This document shows, one piece after another, positions 1 to 7,585 of a DNA stretch of 13,571 nucleotides. Numbering within the stretch: position 1 is the stretch's first letter; each line of letters begins with the position of its first letter. The notes beneath the pieces were generated by a model. That model had not been told where the DNA came from and did not search any database. It worked only from the letters and a program-made list of their open reading frames with translations. The position numbers and the translations under genes were made by a program. The stretch is from JAAZPG01 sp012797375 (GTDB lineage: Bacteria; Acidobacteriota; Aminicenantia; Aminicenantales; UBA4085): the NCBI GenBank assembly GCA_937868205.1, contig CALMMC010000068.1:1-13571 (forward strand). Reading direction: 5' to 3'.

Positions 1-423
1 GTTTTCCATCATGTCCTCATACGACAGGTCCGAGCCCATGACGGACTGCCGGAGCAGGCTCCCGGAAATGCCGATGATCCGGTCCGTGGCCGGGGTGTAC
101 GTCCAGAGCTGGTCGCCCAGCTTCAGCATCTTGATCCCCTTCTCTCGCGGCGGCTCGAGATACTCGGTGAAGGCCTTGTCTTCGCCCTCGATCCAGGAAC
201 GGGACTTGATCGTCCGATCGCCCCGCCGGCCGTGGACGGTCATGGCCGAGACCATGATCTTGCTCCCGGGCACGGCGTTCTCGTCGACTTTCCGGAGGAC
301 GGCCGCCGGCGTCAAATCCGCCTGCTCCGCTCCCGCGGGCGGGACCGAAAACGGCGCGGACAAGACGATCAGGACGAATCCGGCGACGGCCGGCGGAATG
401 TTCCGGGGATGGGCGCGCTTCAT
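1..423 (-). CDS. LolA-like outer membrane lipoprotein-sorting protein (C-terminus cut by window edge)
   Basis: The reading frame is open from an ATG at 421-423 to the window edge, giving 141 residues without a stop. Residues 1-32 form a signal peptide (basic MKRAHPR start, hydrophobic core, likely cleavage after AGA). No lipobox cysteine is present, so a soluble periplasmic protein is expected. The mature part has the pattern of the LolA-like 'outer membrane lipoprotein-sorting protein' family: a KSRSWIEGEDKAF segment, LWTYTPATDRI, and near the cut end the family hallmark MGSDLSYEDMM. Relatives fold like LolA/LolB, a half-barrel that carries acyl chains across the periplasm; which lipid or lipoprotein this one carries is unknown. 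The start is supported by an AAGGAG ribosome site 8 bases upstream and a 4-base ATGA overlap with the permease gene before it. It is the last visible gene of the operon. Roughly the C-terminal half is missing. Confidence 0.88.
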   Translation of the reverse strand, partial: MKRAHPRNIPPAVAGFVLIVLSAPFSVPPAGAEQADLTPAAVLRKVDENAVPGSKIMVSAMTVHGRRGDRTIKSRSWIEGEDKAFTEYLEPPREKGIKMLKLGDQLWTYTPATDRIIGISGSLLRQSVMGSDLSYEDMMEN

Positions 424-1697
424 GTTTCAAGCTCCTTGAAAAGGGACGCGGTCGATCGCTTGTAGATGCCTCTCCCGGCGATGGCCGTCCCGATCACGGT
501 GGAGAGGAGGCCGGGGATGAAGCCGATGACGTAGGCGACGGGCGTGACCCGGGTGTACAGGTGGGACGGCAGCATGACCGCGGCGTTTTTCATCAGCCCG
601 GAGATATTGATCCCGTGGGCCTGCAGATAGTAGCTCAGGGCCAGCCCGAGGGCGGTCCCGGCGACCGTGCCCAGGACGCCGACCATGACGGCCTCGCCCA
701 GCATCGCCCGGTACACGCCGCCCTTCGGCTCGCCCATCGCCAGCCGGACGCCGATTTCGCCGTAGCGCCGGAGGCTGCCGAGCAAGCCGGCGTTCCAGAG
801 GACCAGCGACATGGCCAGGATGAAGATGGTCAAAATCGCTCCCCGAACCGTGCTGAACTGATCGAGCAGGGCGGCCAGGTCGCTTTGGTCGCGGAGCGTT
901 TTCATGACCGGGGCGAGATCGCCGCCGGAGCCGGCCTCGGTCCGGCCGTTGAACCTGGCGGCGACGGCCTCGATGAGGTTCCGTTCGTAGGGGCCGTTTG
1001 TCCGCCAGCCCAGGATTTCCCCGGCCGCGTCCTCCATGTCGAGGACCGCCTGGGCGTCGGCCAGGTCCATCACCAGCCCCGTCCGGTCCAGGGCCCGGAC
1101 GCCGTAGCGGACGATTCCGCTGACCGTGTAATTGGCCGTGGCCATGGCTCCGTTCATCGTCGAGCCGATCAACGTCGCCGTTCCCCCGGGCTGGAGCTTG
1201 AGGCGGTCGGCCAGGATTTCGCCGATCAAAATCTCGCCTCGCTTCTCCGGCAGACGGCCCCGGACGACCGTGTTCTCCAAGCCCAGGCGCCGGATCTCGG
1301 CGCTCCCCGGCATGAGGATGTCGGCGGCCGTTCCCAGGACCGTTCCCTGGGCTTTCGTCTCTCCGGCTTCATCCGGGACGTCCAGAAGGCCGCCGAAACG
1401 GATCCGAGGGGTCCAAGCCATATTGGGAAAGTCCGTTCCCAATTCGCTGAGAAGCGTTCCGACGCCGTCCAGCGAGAGGTCGTTGGGGAGGGAATCCGGT
1501 TCGGCCGCGTAGCCCTTCGTCATGACCTTCACCTGGCCCGTCAGCAGATCGGCGTTGAAATCGATGATTTGGTGTTCCGCGCCGGTGATGTAACACTCGA
1601 GAAAGACGGTGAGCAAAACCCCGATCGCCACGGTCAGGAAGGGAAGCAAAGTCCGTGAACGGTCCCGGAGAAGCCCTTTGAGCAGAAAGCGGATCAT
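420..1697 (-). CDS. ABC transporter permease, FtsX/MacB (LolC/E-like) family, second permease of the operon
   Basis: 425-residue inner-membrane permease. One N-terminal membrane helix (about residues 17-36) is followed by a ~230-residue extracytoplasmic domain of MacB-PCD type. Three C-terminal helices follow, beginning near FSTVRGAILTIFILAMSL and including the FtsX-domain signature RRYGEIGVRLAMGEPKGG. This layout is typical of LolC/LolE/MacB mechanotransmission permeases, which do not pump through a channel but move the periplasmic domain to extract lipoproteins or push substrates. Start choice: an ATG lies at 1701-1703, but the ATG at 1695-1697 is preferred because it overlaps the TGA of the previous gene as ATGA and has AGGGG at a good distance. 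The stop overlaps the ATG of the LolA-like gene in the same way. It differs in sequence from the other permease, so a heterodimer with the shared ATPase is likely. Family is confident; substrate is not known. Confidence 0.9.
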   Translation of the reverse strand: MIRFLLKGLLRDRSRTLLPFLTVAIGVLLTVFLECYITGAEHQIIDFNADLLTGQVKVMTKGYAAEPDSLPNDLSLDGVGTLLSELGTDFPNMAWTPRIRFGGLLDVPDEAGETKAQGTVLGTAADILMPGSAEIRRLGLENTVVRGRLPEKRGEILIGEILADRLKLQPGGTATLIGSTMNGAMATANYTVSGIVRYGVRALDRTGLVMDLADAQAVLDMEDAAGEILGWRTNGPYERNLIEAVAARFNGRTEAGSGGDLAPVMKTLRDQSDLAALLDQFSTVRGAILTIFILAMSLVLWNAGLLGSLRRYGEIGVRLAMGEPKGGVYRAMLGEAVMVGVLGTVAGTALGLALSYYLQAHGINISGLMKNAAVMLPSHLYTRVTPVAYVIGFIPGLLSTVIGTAIAGRGIYKRSTASLFKELET

Positions 1698-2866
1698 GAC
1701 CATTTCCCCTTCAGCGCGTCGGTCGGTTTGAGGGTGACGATTTTCCGCGTCGGAAGGAAGCTGACGACGGTGGTCGCGGCCAGCACGAGGAGAATCGTGC
1801 CGAAGACCAGCCCGGTGCTGTAGGCGGGATACAACGCTTTGTCGAGAGCCAAGCCGAAGCTGTCGGCCTGCCCGGCCGGCAGGACCCAGCCGTGTTTGGA
1901 CATGTAAATCAGGAGGGGCAGGCCGTAGACCGCCCCGACCGCGGCCGCCAGGATCGAAAGGAGCGCCCCCTCCAGGGTGAAGAGGGCGATGACCCGGCCG
2001 CGCGGCATGCCCAGGGCGATCAGCATCCCGATCTCCCGGCGGCGGTGCCAGATGGACAAGATCTGGGTGTTGAAAATCGCCAGCAGGGCCAGGGCCATCA
2101 GGGTGACGTAAAAAATCGAAAAGCCGAGCGATTTCGCTTGAACGAAGCTCTTGATGTCCTTGAGAAGAACGTCGTAATCCTGGAAGGCCCAGCCGGGATA
2201 GGATCGAGGCGCGGATCCGACGGGGACGGTGACGACCGTCGCCCGACCCGGCCGGCCGGTCATGGTTTGGAGAGTCTCGAGCGGCACCCAGATCAGCCCG
2301 GAATCGACGGTCTGGACTTGGGTTTGGAAGACATCGACGACGACGACGTCGGCCGCGTCGAACGTCCCGGAGGCGTCCCGCCAGCGGACGGTCACGGTGT
2401 CCCCCTTGGCCAAGCCCGTGCTTTTCGCCGTCCGGGCGCCGATCAAGCCGGGGATTTCGCCGTCGCCGCCGAGAAGGCGGTCGAAGGGCAGCTTGAGAAC
2501 GGCTTGGTCCGGGTCGACGCCCTTGAGCAGGGCGGGGAACATCCGGCCCTTGGGATAGATCGTCGCGGAGACGATTAGGATGGGGGCGGCCCGGCCGGCC
2601 GCCGCGTCGGCGGCCAAATCGGCCGGGATCGCCGCCGGCGCGTCGTCGATCGTCGCCGGGTCGTACGGGTCATAGGCGCCGGCCCAATACTGGCCGCCGC
2701 CGGCCTCCTGGTCGATGGTGACCTTGGACATTTCCCGGTCCATCCCCTCGAACAGGCTTTGGCCCCAGATGATGGCCACGAAGGAAAACGAGAGAACCAG
2801 GGCGTTGAGCCAGGTTTTCGCCCCGTTGCCGATGAGGTTGCGGAAGGCGAGCTTGGGGATGATCAT
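1694..2866 (-). CDS. ABC transporter permease, FtsX/MacB (LolC/E-like) family, first permease of the operon
   Basis: 390-residue inner-membrane permease. A first helix at about residues 20-38 (LNALVLSFSFVAIIWG) precedes a large periplasmic domain of about 220 residues. Three C-terminal helices follow, with the FtsX-family cytoplasmic coupling motif HRRREIGMLIALGMPRGR that contacts the ATPase. The frame is open upstream to 2947, but the start at 2864-2866 is chosen because a perfect AGGAGG (2872-2877) sits 5 bases upstream. The extra N-terminal residues would overlap the ATPase gene and have no membrane character. The gene follows the ATPase after 10 bases and its TGA overlaps the next permease's ATG. 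Together with the ATPase and second permease it forms a LolCDE-like complex. Whether it acts on lipoproteins or another lipid or peptide cannot be told from sequence alone. Confidence 0.9.
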   Translation of the reverse strand: MIIPKLAFRNLIGNGAKTWLNALVLSFSFVAIIWGQSLFEGMDREMSKVTIDQEAGGGQYWAGAYDPYDPATIDDAPAAIPADLAADAAAGRAAPILIVSATIYPKGRMFPALLKGVDPDQAVLKLPFDRLLGGDGEIPGLIGARTAKSTGLAKGDTVTVRWRDASGTFDAADVVVVDVFQTQVQTVDSGLIWVPLETLQTMTGRPGRATVVTVPVGSAPRSYPGWAFQDYDVLLKDIKSFVQAKSLGFSIFYVTLMALALLAIFNTQILSIWHRRREIGMLIALGMPRGRVIALFTLEGALLSILAAAVGAVYGLPLLIYMSKHGWVLPAGQADSFGLALDKALYPAYSTGLVFGTILLVLAATTVVSFLPTRKIVTLKPTDALKGKWS

Positions 2867-2871
2867 GGCCG

Positions 2872-2877
2872 CCTCCT
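2872..2877 (-). promoter_or_regulatory. ribosome binding site AGGAGG deciding the start of the first permease
   Basis: A perfect AGGAGG on the minus strand lies 5 bases before the ATG at 2864-2866 and just inside the end of the ATPase gene (TGA 2877-2879). It fixes the permease start at MIIPKLAFRN rather than the longer in-frame extension to 2947. Confidence 0.8.
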
Positions 2878-3575
2878 CATGTCGTCCGGGCTTCGTCGGC
2901 GGCCACCCGGCCGTCGACGAGGGTGATTTTCCGGCGCAGATGGGCAATAACCTTCGCGTCGTGCGTCGAAAACAGGAACGTCGTCCCGAGATCGCGGTTG
3001 ATGTCCTCCATGGTGTGGAGGATGTGATGGGAATTATCCGCGTCCAGGTTGGCCGTGGGCTCGTCGGCCAGGACGAGGTCGGGCTTCTTGACGACGGCTC
3101 GGGCGATGGCGACCCGCTGGCTCTGCCCGCCGGACAATTGGGCCGGCCGCGAACGCTCCCGGTCGGACAGGCCGACCCAGGCCAGGGCGTCCCGCACGGC
3201 CTTGCGCCGGGCCGCCGCCGTCATCCCGAGAAGAAGCAGGGGAAACTCGACGTTTTCATAGACCGTGTAGACCGGCAGCAAGTTGAATGTTTGGAAGATG
3301 AAGCCGATGTGGCGGTTGCGGAGCCGGGCGGCCTTCTTATGCGAGAGCGTCTCGATTTTTTCCCCCAGGACCTCGACGCTTCCCGATGTCGGGACGTCGA
3401 GCGACCCGACGATGTTGAGGAGGGTGGTCTTGCCCGAGCCGCTCGGCCCGACGAGCCCGGCGAATTCGCCGGCCTGAAAGACGAGATTGACGTCCCGGAG
3501 GGCGGTGATCGGCTGTTCCCCCGAAGGGTAGATCTTGGTCAAGTTCACCGTCCGGATCAAAACGCTGTTCTCCAT
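2877..3575 (-). CDS. ABC transporter ATP-binding protein, LolD/MacB type
   Basis: 232-residue cytoplasmic ATPase, the usual length for LolD-type subunits. All nucleotide-binding elements are visible: Walker A GPSGSGKTT (residues 43-51), Q-loop Gln95 in FIFQTFNLLP, signature LSGGQ (147-151), Walker B LVLADEP (167-173) with the catalytic Glu172, D-loop NLD (176-178) and H-loop His205 in STHD. The FQTFNLLP and ADEPTANLD wording is typical of the MacB/LolD/FtsE group, which partners FtsX-type permeases such as the two encoded directly downstream. The start has a GGAGAGG ribosome site; the gene begins 13 bases after the beta-barrel gene stop and ends 10 bases before the first permease. It supplies ATP hydrolysis for the operon's transporter. 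Family assignment is firm. A specific name (LolD versus MacB-like) is not justified. Confidence 0.96.
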   Translation of the reverse strand: MENSVLIRTVNLTKIYPSGEQPITALRDVNLVFQAGEFAGLVGPSGSGKTTLLNIVGSLDVPTSGSVEVLGEKIETLSHKKAARLRNRHIGFIFQTFNLLPVYTVYENVEFPLLLLGMTAAARRKAVRDALAWVGLSDRERSRPAQLSGGQSQRVAIARAVVKKPDLVLADEPTANLDADNSHHILHTMEDINRDLGTTFLFSTHDAKVIAHLRRKITLVDGRVAADEARTT

Positions 3576-3588
3576 GACATCCTCTCCT

Positions 3589-4752
3589 TCAGTGATTCCA
3601 GGCGACCATGAGATAGACGCCGCGGCCGCCGAAGAGATTCACGGCGGCCGGATCTCCGTAGAGCCCGTACGGATGGGGACTCCACAAAACGCCGACGTTC
3701 AAGCTGAGTCGGTCGTATGTTCTTTGCCAGGTCAGGAGACGGTACCAGTCCCGGCCCGTCCAGTCGCGGAAAACCATGACCCGGAGGCGGTCGAGAAGAC
3801 CCAGAGGGTAATCGAGGGAAAGGGCGCTCAGGGAGCGGCTCGTTCCCCGCTCCCAGAACCGGGGGGATGATTGAAAGAGGAGATGCTCGGCCAGGAGGGT
3901 GAGGCCGTTCCCCAGGCCGAACGTGTTCTCCACCCCGAGGTTGACGGCTTTTTGATGGCGGAAGGGGAAGACCTGGAAATCCTGCTTGGTGAAGACCGCC
4001 TCGAACCAGAGGCCGAGGCCGAGATCCCAATAGCCGTCCAGCCCCAACCGGCTTTCCGGGACGCCGGAACGCTCGTCCGAAGCAAGAGGAAGAGGCCCGC
4101 GGAAGGCGTCCAGGCTCCGGCGGTGAAAGGTCACGGCCAGCTCCCCGCCGAGGGCGGGAACCTGGGCCCGGCCGCCGCACTCGATCGTGCCGGCCCGGGT
4201 CGGAAAGGATTCCCAGCCCTTGCGGTCATTGTTGCCCGTCAATCCCCAGGCCCAGACGGAAACGTTGCTTTGAAACGTGTACTTCAGGAGGAGGCCGGTC
4301 ACCCCGTCGGTCAGTTGGAGCGGATCGTTGGGGTCGAGCCGGTCGAACCACATGAGAGGACGGAGGAGGCGGGCCGAGCCGAACTCGATCTTCTGGAGGC
4401 CGAGCCGGGCCTCGAACCGGGCCGTCGTGAGGCGGGCCCAAAGCCGGTAGAGGGCCAGGTCGCCTTTTCGCGAGCCCCAGCCCGAGGCGGCGTCGAGCGT
4501 GAGCGAGGCGTTGACCGACGCCTCGATGTCGAAATTCCAAGACGCCGAGACGGGCGTTTTGAGGGAAAACTGCGGAAGGTAGCGGACGCGGAGAGGGACG
4601 CGGCGGCCGCTTTCGAAGGGAATGGCCAGCTCGCCGGAGACCTGGCCGCGGAAATCCGTTTCCTGGGATAAAAGCGGCCCGGCGGAAAGACAGAGGGCGC
4701 CAGCGAAAAAAAAGACGACCGGCGCAAGCGGAGCTTTCCCCGAACGCTTCAT
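3589..4752 (-). CDS. predicted outer-membrane beta-barrel (porin-like) protein, first gene of the transporter operon
   Basis: 387-residue secreted protein that I cannot assign to a named family. Residues 1-29 are a clear signal peptide (MKRSGK, hydrophobic VVFFFAGALCLSAG, cleavage likely near LLSQ/ET). The rest has no long hydrophobic helix. It shows repeated short alternating polar/non-polar stretches rich in Tyr, Trp, Phe and Gly (for example LRVRYLPQFSL, ARFEARLGLQKIEFG, TGLLLKYTFQSNVSVWAWGL, LSLNVGVLWSP) and ends in an amphipathic strand GVYLMVAWNH. These traits indicate a transmembrane beta-barrel, and the size suits roughly 14-18 strands. Being first in an operon with an ABC ATPase, two FtsX permeases and a LolA-like carrier suggests it is the outer-membrane exit or acceptor of that pathway. 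No Shine-Dalgarno is visible before the ATG; a promoter lies unusually close (see 4760-4789). Barrel prediction is good; function is inferred from context only. Confidence 0.78.
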   Translation of the reverse strand: MKRSGKAPLAPVVFFFAGALCLSAGPLLSQETDFRGQVSGELAIPFESGRRVPLRVRYLPQFSLKTPVSASWNFDIEASVNASLTLDAASGWGSRKGDLALYRLWARLTTARFEARLGLQKIEFGSARLLRPLMWFDRLDPNDPLQLTDGVTGLLLKYTFQSNVSVWAWGLTGNNDRKGWESFPTRAGTIECGGRAQVPALGGELAVTFHRRSLDAFRGPLPLASDERSGVPESRLGLDGYWDLGLGLWFEAVFTKQDFQVFPFRHQKAVNLGVENTFGLGNGLTLLAEHLLFQSSPRFWERGTSRSLSALSLDYPLGLLDRLRVMVFRDWTGRDWYRLLTWQRTYDRLSLNVGVLWSPHPYGLYGDPAAVNLFGGRGVYLMVAWNH

Positions 4753-4759
4753 AGAGGGA

Positions 4760-4789
4760 AGGATGGGTTGGAAAGGGACGTCTTGTCAA
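4760..4789 (-). promoter_or_regulatory. candidate sigma-70 promoter of the envelope-transport operon
   Basis: On the minus strand a perfect -35 TTGACA (4784-4789) is followed after 18 bases by a weak -10 CATCCT (4760-4765), only 7 bases before the ATG at 4750-4752. Transcription would start at or next to the start codon, giving a leaderless mRNA. That agrees with the absence of a ribosome site (CTTCCCTCT precedes the ATG). The -10 match is only 3 of 6, so confidence is moderate. The 90-base gap (4753-4842) holds nothing else convincing; no U-tailed terminator for the gene upstream was found. Confidence 0.45.
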
Positions 4790-4842
4790 GGGCTGAATGA
4801 ATGAAACGGATTGAGCGCGTCCGCCCTCGGGAGCCGCGTCCC

Positions 4843-6018
4843 CTATTTAAAAGTTCCGCGGATGAAGCGCTCAAACAGCCCGACGGCCGCCTCGAGGGGG
4901 ACGCTTTCCGCGGCCCGTTCATTGTAGGCGGATCCGCCGTCCCGGACGACGCCCGGGCCGCAGACGGCGTAAGGAACCGGATCGGCGGCGTGGGTCTTCG
5001 TCGCCAGCTTGGTCGCGTGATCCGGAGCGACGAGGATCCGGACGCCGGGCTTGCTCTCCGCCCAGCCCAGGATTTCGCCGACGATGTGCCGGTCGAATTC
5101 CTCGATGGCCTGTATTTTCTTCGCGAGCTCGCCCTCGTGGCTGGTTTCGTCGGGCGCCTCGACATGGAGATAGACGAAATCCTCGCCGGCCAAGGCTTCC
5201 TTGGCGGCCGCGACCTTGCCCGCGTAATTCGTCCCGAGATAGCCGGTCGCCCCATCGACGAGCCGGACCTTGAGGCCCGCCAGCACGCCCAGTCCGCGGA
5301 CGAGATCCACGGCCGAGATGACCGATCCCCTCAATCCGAAGCGTTGCTCCAGCGTCGGCAGACGCATCGCCCGGCCTTGGCCCCAGGGCCAGATGTCGGT
5401 GGCCGGCGTCGCCCGCTTCCGGTTGGCCGCGTTGGCCGCCAGGACGGGACGGGCTTTCTCCATCAGGTCGAGGATCAGCTCCCGGCCCGGCCCCTTCGGC
5501 AGGTGGGAGGCCCATTCCCGGCCGGAAATGTCGTGCGGCGGCGTGCAGTCCAGGCCCGCAGGAAAATCGCGGATGATCAGCAGGTGCCGGTAGCTGATTC
5601 CCGGGACGAAACGGACGCGGTCCGTTCCCAGGGCGGCCTGGATCTCCTCGATCATCGGGCGCGATTCCGCGGTCGTGATGTGGCCGGCCGAATAGTCGGC
5701 CATGAGGCCGTCGCCCAGGGTGACGATGTTGCACCGGAAGGCGGTATCGTCCGGGTCCAGGGCGGCGCCGATGCTGGCGGCTTCGATCGGCCCCCGTCCC
5801 TGGTAATGGGCCGCGGCGTCGTACCCCAGGAGCGATAGGTTGGCCACGTCGCTTCCGGGCGGGAAGCCGGACGGAACGGTGAGCACGCGGCCGACGCGGC
5901 CGCGGGCGGCGATCCGGTCCATGTTCGGCGTGGCCGCGGCTTCCAGGGGCGTTTTTCCCCCGAGGGCGGGCTGGGGATCGTCGGCCATTCCGTCGCCGAC
6001 GAGAATGACGCGCTTCAC
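4843..6018 (-). CDS. apgM: ApgM-type cofactor-independent phosphoglycerate mutase family protein, probable alternative homoserine kinase
   Basis: 391-residue cytoplasmic enzyme of the alkaline phosphatase superfamily, archaeal-type iPGM branch (COG3635). Visible metal and catalytic residues: Asp9 in VGDGMAD, Ser56 in PPGSDVANLSLLGYD (position of the phosphorylated serine), RGPIEA (75-80) and FRCN (94-97), Asp290 and His294 in APDETSHEG, Asp333-His334 in VAPDHATKL, and His343. Standard glycolytic iPGM is longer (about 510) and carries NSEVGH, absent here. The subfamily with this architecture found beside threonine synthase has been proposed (TIGR02535) to act as homoserine kinase in genomes lacking ThrB. 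Here thrC lies directly upstream, 12 bases away, so ATP-dependent phosphorylation of homoserine is the more likely role; phosphoglycerate mutase activity remains possible. The start is GTG at 6016-6018, with an AGGGGGGAA ribosome site that overlaps the thrC stop codon. Family is certain; substrate is inferred. Confidence 0.9.
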   Translation of the reverse strand: MKRVILVGDGMADDPQPALGGKTPLEAAATPNMDRIAARGRVGRVLTVPSGFPPGSDVANLSLLGYDAAAHYQGRGPIEAASIGAALDPDDTAFRCNIVTLGDGLMADYSAGHITTAESRPMIEEIQAALGTDRVRFVPGISYRHLLIIRDFPAGLDCTPPHDISGREWASHLPKGPGRELILDLMEKARPVLAANAANRKRATPATDIWPWGQGRAMRLPTLEQRFGLRGSVISAVDLVRGLGVLAGLKVRLVDGATGYLGTNYAGKVAAAKEALAGEDFVYLHVEAPDETSHEGELAKKIQAIEEFDRHIVGEILGWAESKPGVRILVAPDHATKLATKTHAADPVPYAVCGPGVVRDGGSAYNERAAESVPLEAAVGLFERFIRGTFK

Positions 6019-6030
6019 CGTCGTTCCCCC

Positions 6031-7521
6031 CTAGCCCCGGCTCCGGACGCCTTCGGCGAAGCCGATGACGGCTTCGCGCATCTGGGAAATCGGAAGCACG
6101 CCCTCGTGGAGAACGGGTCGCTCCCGCAGCCCCCGGACGGCGCGGTGGGCCGGGCGGCCGGCCAGCTCGCTCAGGCGGTCGATCGCCCGGAACTCGTCCG
6201 GCTCGGCTTGCCCGGTGACGGCGCCCAGGACGTCCCGGGCGAATTTGAACGGGCTGGCGGTCGAGGCGATGATGGTCGCCGGACCGTCCGCGGGGCCGAC
6301 ATCGCGGGAGACGGCCGAGGCGACGGCGGTGTGAGTGTCGATGATGATCCCGGTCTCTTCGTGGACCGTCTTGATTTCGGCGAAGACCCGGGGCTCGTCG
6401 GCCCAGCCGGAGACGACGAACGCGTCGATTTTTTTCTTTGTTTCGGCATCGATCTCGAACCGGCCCGTCCGGAAGCGGTCGAGGAACCAGGGCTTGATCT
6501 TCTCCGCGTCCCGGCCGGCGATTTCGAACAGAAACCGTTCGAGATTGGAGGAGATCAAGATGTCCATCGAGGGCGACGACGTCCGGAAAAATTCGCGGTG
6601 AGTGTCGTAGACTCCGGTTTGGAAAAAGTCCGTCAGGATGTTGTTTTTGTTGGAAGCGCAGAAGAGCTTGCGGACGGGAAGGCCCATGGCCCGGGCATAC
6701 CAGGCGGCCAGGATGTTGCCGAAGTTGCCGGTCGGGACGCAAATGTCGACCTCGTCGCCCATTTTGATTTCGCCGCCGGCGGCGAGCAGGGCGTAAGCCC
6801 GGATGTAGTAGACGATCTGGGGGGCCAGCCGGCCCCAGTTGATGGAATTGCCCGTCGAGAGCTTGATATTCAGCCCGGCCAGGTAGTCGCGCAAGTTGGC
6901 GTCGAGGAAAAGGGCCTTGACTCCGGTTTGGCAGTCGTCGAAGTTGCCCCGGACGGCGAAGACCCGGGTGTTCCGGCCGTCGGTGGTGACCATCTGGAGG
7001 CGCTGAACCTCGCTCACGCCGCCGTCCGGATAAAACACGACGATGGAAATGCCGTCGGCGTTCTTGTAGCCCTCCAGGGCGGCCTTGCCGGTGTCGCCGG
7101 ACGTGGCGACCAGGATCAGAGTGTGGGTTTGATCCCCGGTCAGGGATTTGGCCGTGGCGGTCAAGTGGGGCATCAGCTGGAGGGCGACATCCTTGAAAGC
7201 GGCCGTCGGCCCGTGGAACAGCTCGAGGAGGAAGCGGCGCCGGCCGAGCGGCCGGAGGGCGACGACGTCGGGCGTGTGGAAGTTGTCCGGGTTGTACGCC
7301 CGCCGGAGGCAGCCGTCGAGGACGGGCGGCTCGAAATCCGTAAAGTAAGCGGCCATGATCCGCCGGGCCGTCTCAAGATAGTCGGGGGCGGTCAGCGTGT
7401 CCGCTTCCAGCCGGGGGATGAACTCCGGAACGAACAGCCCGCCCCGGGGGACCATCCCCAGGAGGACGGCCTCGGACGCGGAGGCGAAGGGATGATTGGC
7501 GTGAGTGCCGATGTAACGCAT
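6031..7521 (-). CDS. thrC: threonine synthase
   Basis: 496-residue PLP-dependent enzyme converting O-phosphohomoserine to threonine and phosphate in the cytoplasm. The start MRYIGTHANHPFASASEAVLLGMVPRGGLFVPE is the standard N-terminal domain of the bacterial ThrC group. The PLP Schiff-base lysine is Lys110 in LFHGPTAAFKDVALQLM. The phosphate-binding loop follows in VATSGDTGKAALEG, and further family motifs are STGNSINWGRLAPQIVYY and VPTGNFGNILAAWYA. Length matches the fungal/E. coli-like class of about 430-510 residues. The frame is open to 7566, but the ATG at 7519-7521 is chosen because it begins the conserved sequence and has a GAGG ribosome site (7527-7530) at 5 bases. The upstream stretch also overlaps a candidate promoter. 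It is co-transcribed with the ApgM-type gene 12 bases downstream, which probably makes its substrate. No internal defect seen. Confidence 0.97.
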   Translation of the reverse strand: MRYIGTHANHPFASASEAVLLGMVPRGGLFVPEFIPRLEADTLTAPDYLETARRIMAAYFTDFEPPVLDGCLRRAYNPDNFHTPDVVALRPLGRRRFLLELFHGPTAAFKDVALQLMPHLTATAKSLTGDQTHTLILVATSGDTGKAALEGYKNADGISIVVFYPDGGVSEVQRLQMVTTDGRNTRVFAVRGNFDDCQTGVKALFLDANLRDYLAGLNIKLSTGNSINWGRLAPQIVYYIRAYALLAAGGEIKMGDEVDICVPTGNFGNILAAWYARAMGLPVRKLFCASNKNNILTDFFQTGVYDTHREFFRTSSPSMDILISSNLERFLFEIAGRDAEKIKPWFLDRFRTGRFEIDAETKKKIDAFVVSGWADEPRVFAEIKTVHEETGIIIDTHTAVASAVSRDVGPADGPATIIASTASPFKFARDVLGAVTGQAEPDEFRAIDRLSELAGRPAHRAVRGLRERPVLHEGVLPISQMREAVIGFAEGVRSRG

Positions 7522-7556
7522 AGTCGCCTCGAGACGCGGTAGAATTAGACGTAAGG

Positions 7557-7585
7557 ATGTTATCATTCAGGGGCGCCTCACTCAA
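7557..7585 (-). promoter_or_regulatory. candidate thrC promoter
   Basis: On the minus strand TTGAGT (7580-7585, 4 of 6 to the -35 consensus) is separated by 17 bases from TAACAT (7557-7562, 4 of 6 to the -10). This would give a leader of about 30 bases before the thrC ATG. A second -10-like TCTAAT (7544-7549, 5 of 6) lacks a good -35. Both are plausible; neither is strong. If the first is used, the folded element at 7573-7634 is promoter-side DNA and not part of the thrC leader. Confidence 0.35.

Noticed and set aside
17..430. 137-codon minus-strand frame at the left edge
   Set aside because: Arg/Pro/Gly-rich shadow; the adjacent frame starting at 423 has a signal peptide and the LolA-like family motif.
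561..1658. 365-codon plus-strand open frame opposite the second permease
   Set aside because: Antisense shadow; the opposite strand encodes a clear FtsX-family permease.
4843..6018. Standard glycolytic phosphoglycerate mutase (GpmI)
   Set aside because: Too short and lacks NSEVGH; belongs to the ApgM branch, and the thrC neighbour favours another substrate.
4919..6742. 607-codon minus-strand open frame across the apgM and thrC genes
   Set aside because: Composition is almost wholly Arg/Gly/Pro, and it lies in another frame of two well-conserved enzymes; a shadow caused by high GC at third codon positions.
6106..7542. 478-codon plus-strand open frame opposite thrC
   Set aside because: Antisense mirror of thrC with no domain pattern, no ribosome site and low-complexity Asp/Gly/Val-rich sequence.
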